Of a stretch of 64,000 bases of DNA, positions 34,961-44,004 are shown in pieces. Position 1 is the stretch's first letter, and each line of letters opens with the position of its first letter. Both the position numbers and the translations under genes were made by a program. Source of the DNA: Clostridia bacterium (GTDB lineage: Bacteria; Bacillota; Clostridia; Christensenellales; CAG-138); contig JAEDCW010000002.1 of the NCBI GenBank assembly GCA_016293975.1, positions 1 through 64,000 of the forward strand, given 5' to 3'. The notes under the pieces were generated by a model, which saw nothing but the letters and a program-made list of their open reading frames with translations, was not told the DNA's origin and searched no databases.

Positions 34961-34993
34961 GTTGCCTCAGACTCTAGTTTGGGGCAACTTTTT
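34961..34993 (+). terminator. Terminator-like hairpin abutting the yitT ribosome binding site
   Basis: A 10-bp stem (34961-34970 with 34979-34988, including two G-T pairs; core GTTGCC/GGCAAC) with an 8-nt loop is followed by TTTTT. The yitT ribosome binding site (AAGGGAG) begins one base later. No promoter fits between, so yitT must be transcribed through it or from inside the upstream gene. Confidence 0.8.
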
Positions 34994-35005
34994 AAGGGAG
35001 AGAGT

Positions 35006-35908
35006 ATGGCATTATTTCGCAACAAGCTCGTTAAGGAACTTCTGATCGATTCTGCGTCTATTATCGGGGCGTGCCTTGTGATGGCCTTCGGAATGGTAGT
35101 TTTTACTATACCCAATAATATAGCACCAGGCGGATTATCGGGTCTTGCCACGGCGTTTTCGTACTTGATCGAGGAAATCACGGGCAAGCACGTAGGTGTA
35201 GGTATAATCAACTTTGCATTCCAGGTACCTGTTATACTGATTGCGCTCAAAGTATTCGGTGCAAAGGTAATGGTCAAGACTATAATAACGGCACTTGCAT
35301 ACTCGGGGAGCATAGAGCTCGTTTCTATGATACCCAATATGTATACGCATACCGATAATATGCTTTTAGCTGCGGTATTTGGTGGTGCATTCATAGGCGC
35401 AGGCGTTGCGATACTATTTTTGCGCGGTATTGCGACCGGAGGAACTGACACTATATCTATGATTCTTCAGACGAGATTTCCACATATGAGAGTAGGCAAA
35501 CTCATGATGTTTACCGACGCGCTGGTTGTCGTCATTGCGGTTATTATTTTCCGTGACATTGAGGTTGCGTTGTACTCGACTGTGTGTATATTCGTTATAG
35601 GACGAGTGACCGATGCGGTAATGCAGGGTGCGGACACCGCGCGCGTATTCATGATAATCACCGACAAAGAGGACATACTGCTCCCTCTGCTCTCCGAGAA
35701 GCTTGGCTTGGGAGTAACAGAAATCGATGCTAAGGGCGGCTACACCCACAGCAACAAGAAGCTGCTAATGACTGTAGTGAAGCGCCACAACATAGCAGCG
35801 GCTATGAAGATAGTGAAGAGTGCCGACAAAAATGCGTTTACTGTTATGCATAATGCAACGGAGGTATTGGGAAGAGGCTTTAAGGAGTTAGACAATGAAA
35901 GCAAGTGA
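35006..35908 (+). CDS. YitT family membrane protein (DUF2179)
   Basis: Five or six membrane segments in the first 200 residues, with the family motif NNIAPGGLSGLAT near 35 and LRGIATGGTDTIS near 140. A soluble DUF2179 (PII-like fold) domain follows at about 215-295, starting VFMIITDKEDI and including GGYTHSNKKLLMTVV. Function is not established for the family; a transporter role is assumed. The frame opens at TTG 34979, but AAGGGAG with ATG 35006 sets the start. It overlaps the next gene by 14 bp. Confidence 0.9.
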   Translation: MALFRNKLVKELLIDSASIIGACLVMAFGMVVFTIPNNIAPGGLSGLATAFSYLIEEITGKHVGVGIINFAFQVPVILIALKVFGAKVMVKTIITALAYSGSIELVSMIPNMYTHTDNMLLAAVFGGAFIGAGVAILFLRGIATGGTDTISMILQTRFPHMRVGKLMMFTDALVVVIAVIIFRDIEVALYSTVCIFVIGRVTDAVMQGADTARVFMIITDKEDILLPLLSEKLGLGVTEIDAKGGYTHSNKKLLMTVVKRHNIAAAMKIVKSADKNAFTVMHNATEVLGRGFKELDNESK

Positions 35909-37103
35909 GAGACTGTACTACAGTCAGTCGTCATTGTTCGAAGTAGAAGCCAATGTAATTTCGTGTGAAAGGTCTGAGGACGGCTTTGATGTGGTTTTGG
36001 ACAGAACAGTGTTCGCACCGGAGGGTGGAGGTCAGCCGAGCGACGAGGGGAGCATCGACGGGTACAAGGTCATAAAGGCGACCGACTGTGTAGACTACAT
36101 TGTCTACAGCATAGATACCGAGATTGTTGTGGGGACGCGTGTACGAATGTCGATTGACCACAATAGGAGGTTAGATCATTGCCGTCAGCACACGGGCGAA
36201 CATATCGTATCTGGGCTTGCGTGTGCGCTTTTCGGGGCGAAGAACGTTGGCTTTCATATGTCCGATGATTACATGACGCTGGATTTTGATATGCCGCTCG
36301 ACTCTAAGCAGTTGCGTCTGCTCGAGGATAAGGCTAACGAAGCCGTGTGGGCGGACATACCCGTCACATCGACGATTGTATCCGCAGAGGAGCTCGAGTC
36401 GATGGAGCTGAGAAAGAAGTCGGACGGGCTAAAGGGCGAGTTGAGGATAATCACTATAGACTCGGTGGATTCATGTACCTGCTGCGGCACACATGTCGAA
36501 TCGACCGCAAAGGTCGGTATAATAAGGATAGTCGACAGTATGAATCATCGTGGAGGGACGAGGCTTTGGGTGCTCTGCGCAGGTCGCGCACTTGACGATT
36601 ACAGGCTCAAGCATAATGCTCTCATCGCCGTAGCAAAGGGGTTTTCTACATCGTGGGAGAATGTGCCGGGTTGTGTCGACGAGCTAAAGCGCGAATTGTC
36701 AACGCAGCGTTACGAGAACAAGTTAACAGCAAATCGCTTATGCAGCTATATTGCTTCAGAACTGCTCTCTGCCGCATCGGTGCATAAGGGTGTGAAACTC
36801 GTATGTTACGCTGAGGACGGAAGCGACATGGCTAAACTAAAACTGTTGGGCGAGGAACTTTGCAGGCGCGAACGTTGCGTATGTGCGCTTATAGGCAGAA
36901 GGGATGAAGCCGTGAACTACCAGTTTATTCGCTCGGACGACGTTAAGCAGAGCATGAGGGATTTAATACAAGCCGCAAACATGATCTTTTCGGGAAAGGG
37001 CGGCGGAAGAGACGACAGAGCGCAGGGAAGCGCCAAGTATTCGGAATCGTGGAAGGAAACGGCAGGACAGCTCTTTGATTACATTAAAAGGGTGATGGGA
37101 TAG
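35895..37103 (+). CDS. Alanyl-tRNA editing protein, AlaX type with DHHA1 domain
   Basis: Free-standing homologue of the AlaRS editing domain that removes Ser or Gly from mischarged tRNA-Ala. Seen: a beta-barrel part with PEGGGQPSDEG near 42-52, and the zinc-site motifs H99-TGE-H103 and C196-C-G-T-H200. A C-terminal DHHA1-like domain (about 290-400) carries the Gly-rich GKGGGRDD motif. The length (402) matches the long AlaX form. AAGGAG precedes an ATG located inside the end of the yitT gene. Confidence 0.9.
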   Translation: MKASERLYYSQSSLFEVEANVISCERSEDGFDVVLDRTVFAPEGGGQPSDEGSIDGYKVIKATDCVDYIVYSIDTEIVVGTRVRMSIDHNRRLDHCRQHTGEHIVSGLACALFGAKNVGFHMSDDYMTLDFDMPLDSKQLRLLEDKANEAVWADIPVTSTIVSAEELESMELRKKSDGLKGELRIITIDSVDSCTCCGTHVESTAKVGIIRIVDSMNHRGGTRLWVLCAGRALDDYRLKHNALIAVAKGFSTSWENVPGCVDELKRELSTQRYENKLTANRLCSYIASELLSAASVHKGVKLVCYAEDGSDMAKLKLLGEELCRRERCVCALIGRRDEAVNYQFIRSDDVKQSMRDLIQAANMIFSGKGGGRDDRAQGSAKYSESWKETAGQLFDYIKRVMG

Positions 37104-37182
37104 GCTCAATTATTGCGCGGGAACACCGGCCGGATAGCGACATATACACCCATACAACGACAATAAACACATTAGAAACGTA

Positions 37183-37211
37183 AAAACCGACCCCTTTTGG
37201 AAGTCGGTTTT
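37183..37211. terminator. Bidirectional terminator between alaX and the lipoprotein gene
   Basis: AAAACCGAC (37183-37191) and GTCGGTTTT (37203-37211) form a 9-bp stem with an 11-nt loop; T-runs end the hairpin on both strands. It serves convergent genes. Confidence 0.88.
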
Positions 37212-37227
37212 ATCTATTGCTCTGATA

Positions 37228-38004
37228 TCAGAGGTTGAAGCCGAAGCCACACGCTTTAGTCGAAGCCGTCCTTGAAGAGAGGTTCTCAATGGTAAGGTCG
37301 TTCATGTTGATTACGAAACTTCGGATATCACCGGGGTTCATTACGGAATTAAGCGTGAAATTCCATACTCCCAACAAAGTATCGTCGGCATCGTAGAATG
37401 CGACATATGACATATTCATGGTACAGGCATCCGTTTGCGAGCTTGTAATAAGACCGGAAAGCGTTGAGAAACCGGGGTAATTGTCGAGAACTCTGATGTC
37501 GGAGAGCTCGAGGTCACGCCGTACATCATCAGTGGCAACAGGGGTAAGTTCGGCTGTAACGGTGATGTTTTCGCCTTCAAGCAGTATTTCATCTGCAGGA
37601 TTGTTGCCCCAATAGGTGACGAACGATGTCGCGCCGGGCTCAACTACGTCGTACTCTGAGAGCATGGGTGTAAACGTTACGGGCAGTGAAGTGGATGCAT
37701 CGGAAAACGTAAACTGTGCATTTGTAAGCACAATATTGCAGTTTCCCGTATTTTTATATTCTACAGCGCCGTAGAGTATCTTGCCTGAGTTAAACAAATA
37801 CGCTACAGATGAGACAATCTCAAGCGCGGGTTGAGGATTGTTTACCTTTGCTGTCGGCTCGACGTCAGGGGTTACCTCGTGGTCAACGCTCTCGGTAAGT
37901 GACGGGGAGAAAGCCTGTATGTAGGTAGGCGCGGCCTTACAGCTTACAATCACAGACAGTGAGATAAGTATTGCTATAAGTAGAGCTGAAATTCGCTTCA
38001 TCAT
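37228..38004 (-). CDS. Putative lipoprotein of unknown function
   Basis: Signal peptide with lipobox VIVSC (Cys22), a Pro/Glu-rich spacer to about residue 60, then a beta-rich region (about 60-258) with the pattern YGAVEYKNTGNCNIVLTNAQFTF, which resembles the FxLYD/DUF3426 immunoglobulin-like fold seen in Clostridial lipoproteins. No catalytic motif is visible. GGAG lies 5 nt before the first of two ATGs. It is probably anchored outside the membrane. It is monocistronic between a terminator and gpmI. Confidence 0.7.
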   Translation of the reverse strand: MMKRISALLIAILISLSVIVSCKAAPTYIQAFSPSLTESVDHEVTPDVEPTAKVNNPQPALEIVSSVAYLFNSGKILYGAVEYKNTGNCNIVLTNAQFTFSDASTSLPVTFTPMLSEYDVVEPGATSFVTYWGNNPADEILLEGENITVTAELTPVATDDVRRDLELSDIRVLDNYPGFSTLSGLITSSQTDACTMNMSYVAFYDADDTLLGVWNFTLNSVMNPGDIRSFVINMNDLTIENLSSRTASTKACGFGFNL

Positions 38005-38100
38005 TTTTGCTCCAGTAAATAATTAGTTGTGCTCAAAACATTAAGCACAACTGATTATAACATTTAGCAGTGGATTCAGCAAGTTAACGCAGTGTTAACT

Positions 38101-39639
38101 TTACTTTATGAGGGAGTGGCCGGTCATTTCGAGGGGCTTCCCAATACCCATCAACTCAAGCAATGTCGGGGTAATGTCGCACAATCTGCCGTCGCTTGCG
38201 AGTGTTGCACCCTTATGATTGTTAGACACCAGTATAAAGGGCACCTTGTTTGTGGTGTGAGCTGTGAATGGCTCGTGATTTGCATCCCACATCTTCTCGC
38301 AATTGCCGTGGTCTGCGGTTATTATACATTGTCCGCCCATATCGAGTATCGCTTTGACGACTTTCTTACAGCATGCGTCGACCGCTTGGAGCGCTTTGAC
38401 AGTGGCGTCAAACTTGCCCGTGTGACCTACCATGTCGGGGTTCGCGAAATTGAGTATTATCACATCATATGCACCGGAGCGTATTCTCTTTTCGGCCTCG
38501 TCAGCTACCTCGAATGCACTCATTTCAGGCTTCAAGTCGTATGTTTCGACCTTCGGGGAAGGTATAAGCACACGATCTTCGCCGGAGTTGGGTGCTTCGA
38601 CGCCGCCGTTGAAGAAGAATGTCACATGGGCATACTTTTCGGTTTCGGCAATCCTAAGCTGCTTAAGTCCGAGGGTCGAAATGTATTCACCGAACGTATT
38701 GTTAAGGTTTTGGGGCTTGAATGCTACTTCGAGCTTGCCGTCAAACGCCTTGTCGTACTGTGTCATGGTTACATAGCGCAAGGGGTAACAGCCGTTTTTG
38801 CGCTCAAATCCAGTGAAGTCATTGAACAGAAATGCGCGCGTAATTTCGCGCGGTCTGTCCGGGCGATAGTTAAAGAATATTACGCTGTCATTGCGCGAAA
38901 TCCTCGCAACGGGAGCGCCGTTCTCGGTAATTACGGTGGGGAGTATGAACTCGTCCGTAACGCCGTTCGCGTATGAATCCTCAATGGCTTTAACGGGGTC
39001 TGTTGCATATACGCCGTCGCCGTTTGCAAGCGCATTATACGCCTTCTCAACCCTCTCAAAGCGGTTGTCCCTGTCCATTGCGTAGAATCGGCCTGAGACG
39101 GTAGCGATCTTGCCACAGCCTATCTCCGACAGCTTTTTCTGTACACGGCGAATGTAATCTGCGCCGCTGTCCGGGGGAACGTCTCTGCCGTCCATAAAAC
39201 AGTGTATGAATACCTTGTTCAGCCTGTGGCGCTTAGCAAGCTCAACGAGTGCATAGAGGTGGCTAAGCATGCTGTGAACGCCACCATCGGAACAAAGCCC
39301 CATCAAATGGAGTGCACTGTCGTGAACCTTGCAGTTCTCTATTGCGTGCAGAAACTCGGGCTTGTCGAAAAAGTCACCGTCACTAATAGACTTGTTTATT
39401 CTGGTAAGCTCCTGATAGACGATTCTTCCTGCACCTATGTTGAGGTGTCCGACCTCGGAGTTTCCCATCTGTCCCTCGGGAAGACCCACAGCCAATGCAG
39501 AGGCGTTTACAAACGTATGTGGGTATTCGTTGAGAAGGCTACGGATAAATGGAGTGCCGGCGGCAACAACAGCGTTGCCGTCGGTCTCATCTCTGTGTCC
39601 AAAGCCATCCAATATGATCAATGCGGATAGTTTTTTCAT
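38101..39639 (-). CDS. gpmI: 2,3-bisphosphoglycerate-independent phosphoglycerate mutase
   Basis: Glycolytic enzyme with two Mn ions, interconverting 3- and 2-phosphoglycerate. Seen: LDGFGHR near the N-terminus (metal Asp), GQMGNSEVGHLNIGAGR with the phosphoserine nucleophile near 62, HCFMDGRDVPP, NYRPDRPREIT, and the C-terminal metal site TADHGNCEKMWD. The frame opens 7 codons earlier, but GGAG 4 nt before ATG 39639 sets the start (512 residues). The start lies 11 bp after the pgk-tpi stop, forming one operon. Confidence 0.97.
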   Translation of the reverse strand: MKKLSALIILDGFGHRDETDGNAVVAAGTPFIRSLLNEYPHTFVNASALAVGLPEGQMGNSEVGHLNIGAGRIVYQELTRINKSISDGDFFDKPEFLHAIENCKVHDSALHLMGLCSDGGVHSMLSHLYALVELAKRHRLNKVFIHCFMDGRDVPPDSGADYIRRVQKKLSEIGCGKIATVSGRFYAMDRDNRFERVEKAYNALANGDGVYATDPVKAIEDSYANGVTDEFILPTVITENGAPVARISRNDSVIFFNYRPDRPREITRAFLFNDFTGFERKNGCYPLRYVTMTQYDKAFDGKLEVAFKPQNLNNTFGEYISTLGLKQLRIAETEKYAHVTFFFNGGVEAPNSGEDRVLIPSPKVETYDLKPEMSAFEVADEAEKRIRSGAYDVIILNFANPDMVGHTGKFDATVKALQAVDACCKKVVKAILDMGGQCIITADHGNCEKMWDANHEPFTAHTTNKVPFILVSNNHKGATLASDGRLCDITPTLLELMGIGKPLEMTGHSLIK

Positions 39640-39650
39640 AGTACTCCAAA

Positions 39651-41579
39651 TCAATAGCAAACAACCCTGGAGAAATCCTGTGCCTTGAGGCTTGCTCCGC
39701 CTATAAGTCCGCCGTCGATGTTTTCCTTCTGCATAAGCTCAGAGGCGTTCTTGGGATTCACGCTTCCGCCGTACTGTATGCGTACAGCTTCTGCGGTAGC
39801 ATTGCCATAAAGCTTTCTTATAGTATCACGGATTACAGCGATAGTCTCATCCGCAACTTCTGCAGTTGCGGTCTTGCCAGTGCCTATTGCCCATATCGGT
39901 TCGTAGGCAATTACGAGATTTGCTACAGCTTCTGCCGAAATGTCCTTAAGTGCATTTTCGACTTGTGATGCTACGAATTCGTTTGTTTCGCCGTTTTCGC
40001 GCTGAGCAAGGCTTTCACCAACGCAGATGATGGGGATGATGCCGTGAGCAAGTGCCGCCTTTGTACGGGCGTTAACAGTCTCGTCCGTTTCGCCAAAGTA
40101 CTGCCTTCTCTCGCTGTGCCCGATTATTGCGTACTCTACACCGAGCGCAGTAAGCATAGACGGACTTATCTCTCCAGTAAATGCGCCGCTTTCGGCCCAG
40201 TGTACGTTTTGTGCACCAACGTGGATGTTCGAGCCCTTAACAGATTCGATAACAGCAGGCAGACACGTGAATGGAGGACATACTACGACGTCACATGTGG
40301 CGTCAGTAATGAGAGGAACTAGCTCGCTTATGAGTGCGCGCGCTTCGTCTGGGGTCTTGTTCATCTTCCAGTTGCCGGCAATAATCAGCCTGCGGAAGTC
40401 AGTGAGTGCGGCTATACCTGGGAGCACCTTGCCTTCGAGGAATTCAAGGGATGCCCCGCCGCCCGTAGAGACGTGGCTCATCTTATCGGTAAGCTTGAGC
40501 TTCTTTACAGCGGAAGCGGAGTCGCCGCCGCCTATTATAGTGATTGCGTTGCTCTCTGCGCAGGCTTTGGCTACATCGGCAGTACCATGGGAGAATGCTT
40601 CAAATTCAAATACGCCCATAGGTCCGTTCCATATGATCGTCTTTGCCTTGCTAATCTCTTCGGCGTAGATTTTGCGGGTCTTTTCTCCGATGTCGAGACC
40701 TTCCCAACCGTCAGGTATTGAATCTGCCGGGACAGTCATATGCTCGGCATCAGCGGAATACTCCTTTGCTACTACCGTATCGACGGGAATCAACATACGG
40801 ACATTTCTTTCCCTGGCTTCATCGAGAAGCTGCTTCGCAAGCTCTACGCTTTCAGCGTCGAGGTACGAATCGCCTATGCTATATCCGAGCGCCTTGAAGA
40901 ATGTGTACGCCATTGCGCCGCCGATAAGCAGTACGTCGCACTTCTGCAGGAGATTACGTATGACCCCTATCTTGTCGGAAACCTTCTTGCCGCCGAGTAT
41001 CGCGATGAACGGACGTTTGGGATTGTCAAGCGCACTCTGCAGATAGTTCAACTCCTTTTCAATGAGGAAGCCGCATGCCGCTGGGAGGTAATGCGTCACC
41101 CCCTCTGTTGAAGCGTGTGCCCTGTGCACGGTACCGAATGCATCAGATACGTATACTTCACCAAGAGACGCAAGCTTGCGCGCGAACTCGGGGTCGTTAT
41201 CGGTCTCTTCCTTGTGGAAGCGGACATTCTCAAGCAGCAAGAGCTCGCCGTCATTTAGCACCGCCGCCTTTGTCTGAGCGTCTTCTCCGATTACGTCAGA
41301 AGCAAATATTACGTTAACGTTGGGCAAAAGGGTACGCAGCTTTTCGGCAACAGGTGCAAGCGAAAACCTGGGGTCGAATACTCCCTTGGGACGACCAAGG
41401 TGCGAGCATACTATTACCTTTGCACTCTTATTGAGCAGATATTTAATTGTCGGAAGCGCAGCTACAATGCGCTTATCATCGGTTATATTGTGACTCTCAT
41501 CGAGGGGCACGTTGAAATCCACACGGACGAGCACCCTTTTATGCGCTACGTCTATATCTCTTACAGTTAGCTTTGCCAT
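39651..41579 (-). CDS. pgk-tpi: Phosphoglycerate kinase-triosephosphate isomerase fusion
   Basis: One 642-residue protein with two complete enzymes. Residues 1 to about 392 are [49 protein letters not shown] and the hinge end [15 protein letters not shown]. From about 394 comes [11 protein letters not shown] (catalytic Lys), IGHSERR (catalytic His), [10 protein letters not shown] (catalytic Glu) and [10 protein letters not shown]. The linker is only a few residues and contains no stop or frameshift. Fused PGK-TIM is known from Thermotoga, where it forms a tetramer. The neighbour gpmI completes a lower-glycolysis unit; gap and eno are not here. Confidence 0.97.
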   Translation of the reverse strand: MAKLTVRDIDVAHKRVLVRVDFNVPLDESHNITDDKRIVAALPTIKYLLNKSAKVIVCSHLGRPKGVFDPRFSLAPVAEKLRTLLPNVNVIFASDVIGEDAQTKAAVLNDGELLLLENVRFHKEETDNDPEFARKLASLGEVYVSDAFGTVHRAHASTEGVTHYLPAACGFLIEKELNYLQSALDNPKRPFIAILGGKKVSDKIGVIRNLLQKCDVLLIGGAMAYTFFKALGYSIGDSYLDAESVELAKQLLDEARERNVRMLIPVDTVVAKEYSADAEHMTVPADSIPDGWEGLDIGEKTRKIYAEEISKAKTIIWNGPMGVFEFEAFSHGTADVAKACAESNAITIIGGGDSASAVKKLKLTDKMSHVSTGGGASLEFLEGKVLPGIAALTDFRRLIIAGNWKMNKTPDEARALISELVPLITDATCDVVVCPPFTCLPAVIESVKGSNIHVGAQNVHWAESGAFTGEISPSMLTALGVEYAIIGHSERRQYFGETDETVNARTKAALAHGIIPIICVGESLAQRENGETNEFVASQVENALKDISAEAVANLVIAYEPIWAIGTGKTATAEVADETIAVIRDTIRKLYGNATAEAVRIQYGGSVNPKNASELMQKENIDGGLIGGASLKAQDFSRVVCY

Positions 41580-41608
41580 GTCTATCCTCCGGAAAAATAA
41601 TCGTTAGT

Positions 41609-41636
41609 ATTCTACCACAGCGAGCAGTTTTTACAA
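41609..41636 (-). promoter_or_regulatory. Promoter of the pgk-tpi/gpmI operon
   Basis: Minus strand: TTGTAA (41636-41631), 16-bp spacer, TAGAAT (41614-41609). GGAGG follows 8 nt before the start codon. Confidence 0.65.
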
Positions 41637-41717
41637 GGAAAATACGAATTAAATTAGTTCCAAAATGCAGTTTAACCAATATTATCGAAGTTTTCCGCAG
41701 ATTGCGTATCGTTTTGC

Positions 41718-41746
41718 TTGCACTGTCGTAAAAGCCATGATATAAT
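41718..41746 (+). promoter_or_regulatory. Sigma-A promoter of secG
   Basis: TTGCAC (41718-41723), 17-bp spacer, TATAAT (41741-41746), 26 bp before secG. Confidence 0.75.
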
Positions 41747-41772
41747 TCTACGATTACTTAGGAGGTTTTAGT

Positions 41773-42012
41773 ATGGAATTAGCTCTCAACATAGTTCTTA
41801 TTCTTTGCTCAATCGTATTGATAGCTTCAGTTCTCCTTCAGTCCACAAAGAGTGCAGGTCTCGGCGGTGCTTATGGCGGAGACACAGAATCTTTTACGGC
41901 TCGCGGAAAAGCTGCCAGCAGGGATAAGAAACTGCAGAAGGTTACCGTAATCTCAGGAATTGCCATAGCGGTTATAGCAATTGCAATGCTGCTCTACAGA
42001 GCTTTGGCGTAA
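41773..42012 (+). CDS. secG: Preprotein translocase subunit SecG
   Basis: 79-residue protein with two membrane helices (about 3-23 and 55-76) and the family loop LQSTKSAGLGGAYGGD followed by the Thr/Arg-rich turn before helix 2. It stabilises the SecYEG channel. AGGAGG precedes the ATG. In many Firmicutes secG follows eno and precedes rnr and smpB; here it is divergent from the pgk-tpi operon and rnr is missing. Confidence 0.95.
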   Translation: MELALNIVLILCSIVLIASVLLQSTKSAGLGGAYGGDTESFTARGKAASRDKKLQKVTVISGIAIAVIAIAMLLYRALA

Positions 42013-42043
42013 TCGGTAAAAGTTCGCTGCAATTTAGCAACCA

Positions 42044-42067
42044 ACGGTATGGAAACATACCGTTTTT
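42044..42067 (+). terminator. secG terminator
   Basis: ACGGTATG, GAAA tetraloop, CATACCGT, then T-run (42063-42067). The -35 box of the smpB promoter starts 3 bp later. Confidence 0.92.
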
Positions 42068-42069
42068 GC

Positions 42070-42098
42070 TTGGCTTACGGTGTGATTGATGTTATTAT
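42070..42098 (+). promoter_or_regulatory. Promoter of smpB
   Basis: TTGGCT (42070-42075), 17-bp spacer, TATTAT (42093-42098). The -10 is 18 bp before the start codon, so the leader is very short. Confidence 0.6.
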
Positions 42099-42116
42099 AC
42101 TCTTGGTGGTGATTAT

Positions 42117-42593
42117 ATGCCTATAAAAAGAGGAACTAAGCCTATCGCCCAAAATAAAAAGGCGAGGCACGAATACTTCATAGAGGAAACATACGAGTGC
42201 GGACTTGTGCTTTTGGGTACGGAAGTAAAGAGCATAAGGGCAGGCAAAGTCAACTTAAAGGACTCCTACGCGAAGGTCGAAAATGGGGAGATGCTTATTA
42301 TCGGCATGCACATTTCGCCTTATGAGCAGGGAAATATAAACAACAGAGACCCTTTTAGGACGAGGAAGCTTCTGCTCCACAAGAGGGAGATATTAAAGCT
42401 TCAGCGTCTCAGTCAGGCGGACGGATACAGCCTCATACCGCTTCAACTTTATCTGCGCGATGGGCTTGTTAAGCTCGAACTTGCCGTTGCAAAGGGCAAG
42501 AAACTCTACGACAAGAGGAGCTCGATTGCCGAGAGGGATGCAAAGCGCGATATGGACAGGCGAATGAAGGAAGAACACAGAAAATATGAGTGA
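42117..42593 (+). CDS. smpB: SsrA-binding protein SmpB
   Basis: Partner of tmRNA in trans-translation. Seen: [29 protein letters not shown] at the start, [20 protein letters not shown], and a basic C-terminal tail [19 protein letters not shown] that enters the ribosomal mRNA channel. The 158-residue length is normal. GGTGGTGAT lies before the ATG. The tmRNA gene itself was not found in the window; only 94 bp separate smpB from glyA. Confidence 0.97.
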   Translation: MPIKRGTKPIAQNKKARHEYFIEETYECGLVLLGTEVKSIRAGKVNLKDSYAKVENGEMLIIGMHISPYEQGNINNRDPFRTRKLLLHKREILKLQRLSQADGYSLIPLQLYLRDGLVKLELAVAKGKKLYDKRSSIAERDAKRDMDRRMKEEHRKYE

Positions 42594-42617
42594 CAGATGA
42601 ATTAAAGATATACTCTT

Positions 42618-42654
42618 GCACTGTATTGATTAAATACGGTGCTTTTATTATAAT
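42618..42654 (+). promoter_or_regulatory. smpB terminator overlapping the glyA promoter
   Basis: The terminator is GCACTGTATT (42618-42627), GATT loop, AATACGGTGC (42633-42642), TTTT. The glyA promoter uses TTGATT (42626-42631) from the terminator loop as -35, with a 17-bp spacer and TATAAT (42649-42654). The two signals share sequence. Confidence 0.7.
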
Positions 42655-42687
42655 TGACGTAACAGAAAAACGGAGGAATATGTTTTT

Positions 42688-43923
42688 ATGATACAGTTTG
42701 ATGTTATCAAGAAGGCAGACCCGGAAGTTGCAGCGGCAATGGAGCTGGAACTCGGACGTCAGAGGGACCATCTCGAACTCATCGCATCCGAAAACTTCGT
42801 AAGCGAGGCCGTTATGGCAGCTATGGGCAGCCATTTGACAAACAAGTACGCCGAAGGCTATCCCGGCAAGCGTTATTATGGCGGTTGCGAGTTCGTCGAT
42901 GTAGTGGAAGAACTTGCAAGGAAGCGCGCATGTGAGCTTTTCGGCGCAGACCATGCCAATGTACAGCCCCACTCCGGTGCTTCCGCGAATCTGGCGGTTT
43001 ACTTTGCACTGGTAGATCCAGGCGACACAATCATGGGTATGGACCTCTCACACGGTGGCCACCTAACACACGGCAGCCCCGTAAATATGTCAGGTAAGTA
43101 TTATAACTTCGTTCCCTATGGCGTAGCAGAGGGCACCGAGCAGATAGATTATGACAACATGAGAAAAACAGCTCTCGAGTGCAAGCCCAAGCTCATCGTA
43201 GCCGGCGCAAGTGCATATGCAAGAGCGATAGATTTCCAGAAGATCTCTGAGATTGCCAAGGAAGTCGGCGCATACTTCATGGTCGATATGGCGCATATTG
43301 CAGGTCTCGTTGCGGCTGGTCTGCACATGAACCCCGTCCCCTATGCCGATGTAGTAACGACGACGACACATAAGACTCTCCGCGGACCGAGAGGCGGACT
43401 CATTCTCTGCAAGAAAGAGCTTGCAAAGACGATCGACAAGGCTATATTCCCCGGACTGCAGGGCGGTCCGCTTATGCACGTAATTGCCGCAAAGGCAGTT
43501 TGTTTCCATGAAGCACTCAAGCCCGAGTTCAAGGCGTATCAGCAGCAGGTAGTAAAGAATGCCGCAACACTCGCACAGGCCCTCGTAGCCAACGGAATGC
43601 GCATAGTATCAGGCGGCACCGATAATCATCTGATGCTCGTCGACTTGACTTCTACAGGCAGAACAGGCAAGGAAGTTGAGGCACTCCTCGATGCGGCTAA
43701 CATCACAGTAAACAAGAACACTATACCGTTTGAGACGAGAAGCCCCTTTGTTACAAGTGGTATCAGGATCGGCACACCCGCAGTTACCACACGCGGCCTC
43801 AAGGAGAACGATATGTTGCTTATCGCATCGTTCATCTCCCGTATTGCACACGAAGGCGAATCGGCTGTCGAGAGCGTCAAGGAAGGCGTGCTCGCACTCT
43901 GCGCACAGCATCCTCTCTATTAA
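42688..43923 (+). CDS. glyA: Serine hydroxymethyltransferase
   Basis: PLP enzyme converting serine and tetrahydrofolate to glycine and methylene-THF, the main source of one-carbon units. Seen: [36 protein letters not shown], and the PLP-lysine motif [16 protein letters not shown] with Lys229, the same number as in E. coli. The 411-residue length is normal. It is monocistronic, bounded by terminators that overlap the promoters of glyA and nadD. Confidence 0.98.
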   Translation: MIQFDVIKKADPEVAAAMELELGRQRDHLELIASENFVSEAVMAAMGSHLTNKYAEGYPGKRYYGGCEFVDVVEELARKRACELFGADHANVQPHSGASANLAVYFALVDPGDTIMGMDLSHGGHLTHGSPVNMSGKYYNFVPYGVAEGTEQIDYDNMRKTALECKPKLIVAGASAYARAIDFQKISEIAKEVGAYFMVDMAHIAGLVAAGLHMNPVPYADVVTTTTHKTLRGPRGGLILCKKELAKTIDKAIFPGLQGGPLMHVIAAKAVCFHEALKPEFKAYQQQVVKNAATLAQALVANGMRIVSGGTDNHLMLVDLTSTGRTGKEVEALLDAANITVNKNTIPFETRSPFVTSGIRIGTPAVTTRGLKENDMLLIASFISRIAHEGESAVESVKEGVLALCAQHPLY

Positions 43924-43941
43924 TTCACAACCCTACATGGT

Positions 43942-43984
43942 GGTGGGCAGAATGCTTGCCACCTTTTTTATTCTACTGTATAAT
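43942..43984 (+). promoter_or_regulatory. glyA terminator overlapping the nadD promoter
   Basis: The terminator stem pairs GGTGG-CA (43942-43949, one bulged G) with TTGCCACC (43956-43963), followed by six T (43964-43969). The nadD promoter takes TTGCCA (43956-43961), the 3' arm of that stem, as -35, then a 17-bp spacer and TATAAT (43979-43984). Confidence 0.75.
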
Positions 43985-44004
43985 TGTTGCACGGAGGTAG
44001 CTGT

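Noticed and set aside
38092..38976. 294-residue plus-strand frame opposite gpmI
   Set aside because: Antisense shadow of gpmI, which is complete with all catalytic motifs.
39651..41579. PGK-TPI junction as a possible frameshift artefact
   Set aside because: The frame is continuous, both halves are complete and the linker has no slippery run or stop, so a genuine fusion is the better reading.
42594..42687. tmRNA gene next to smpB
   Set aside because: The 94-bp gap holds only a terminator and the glyA promoter; no tRNA-like ends are present.
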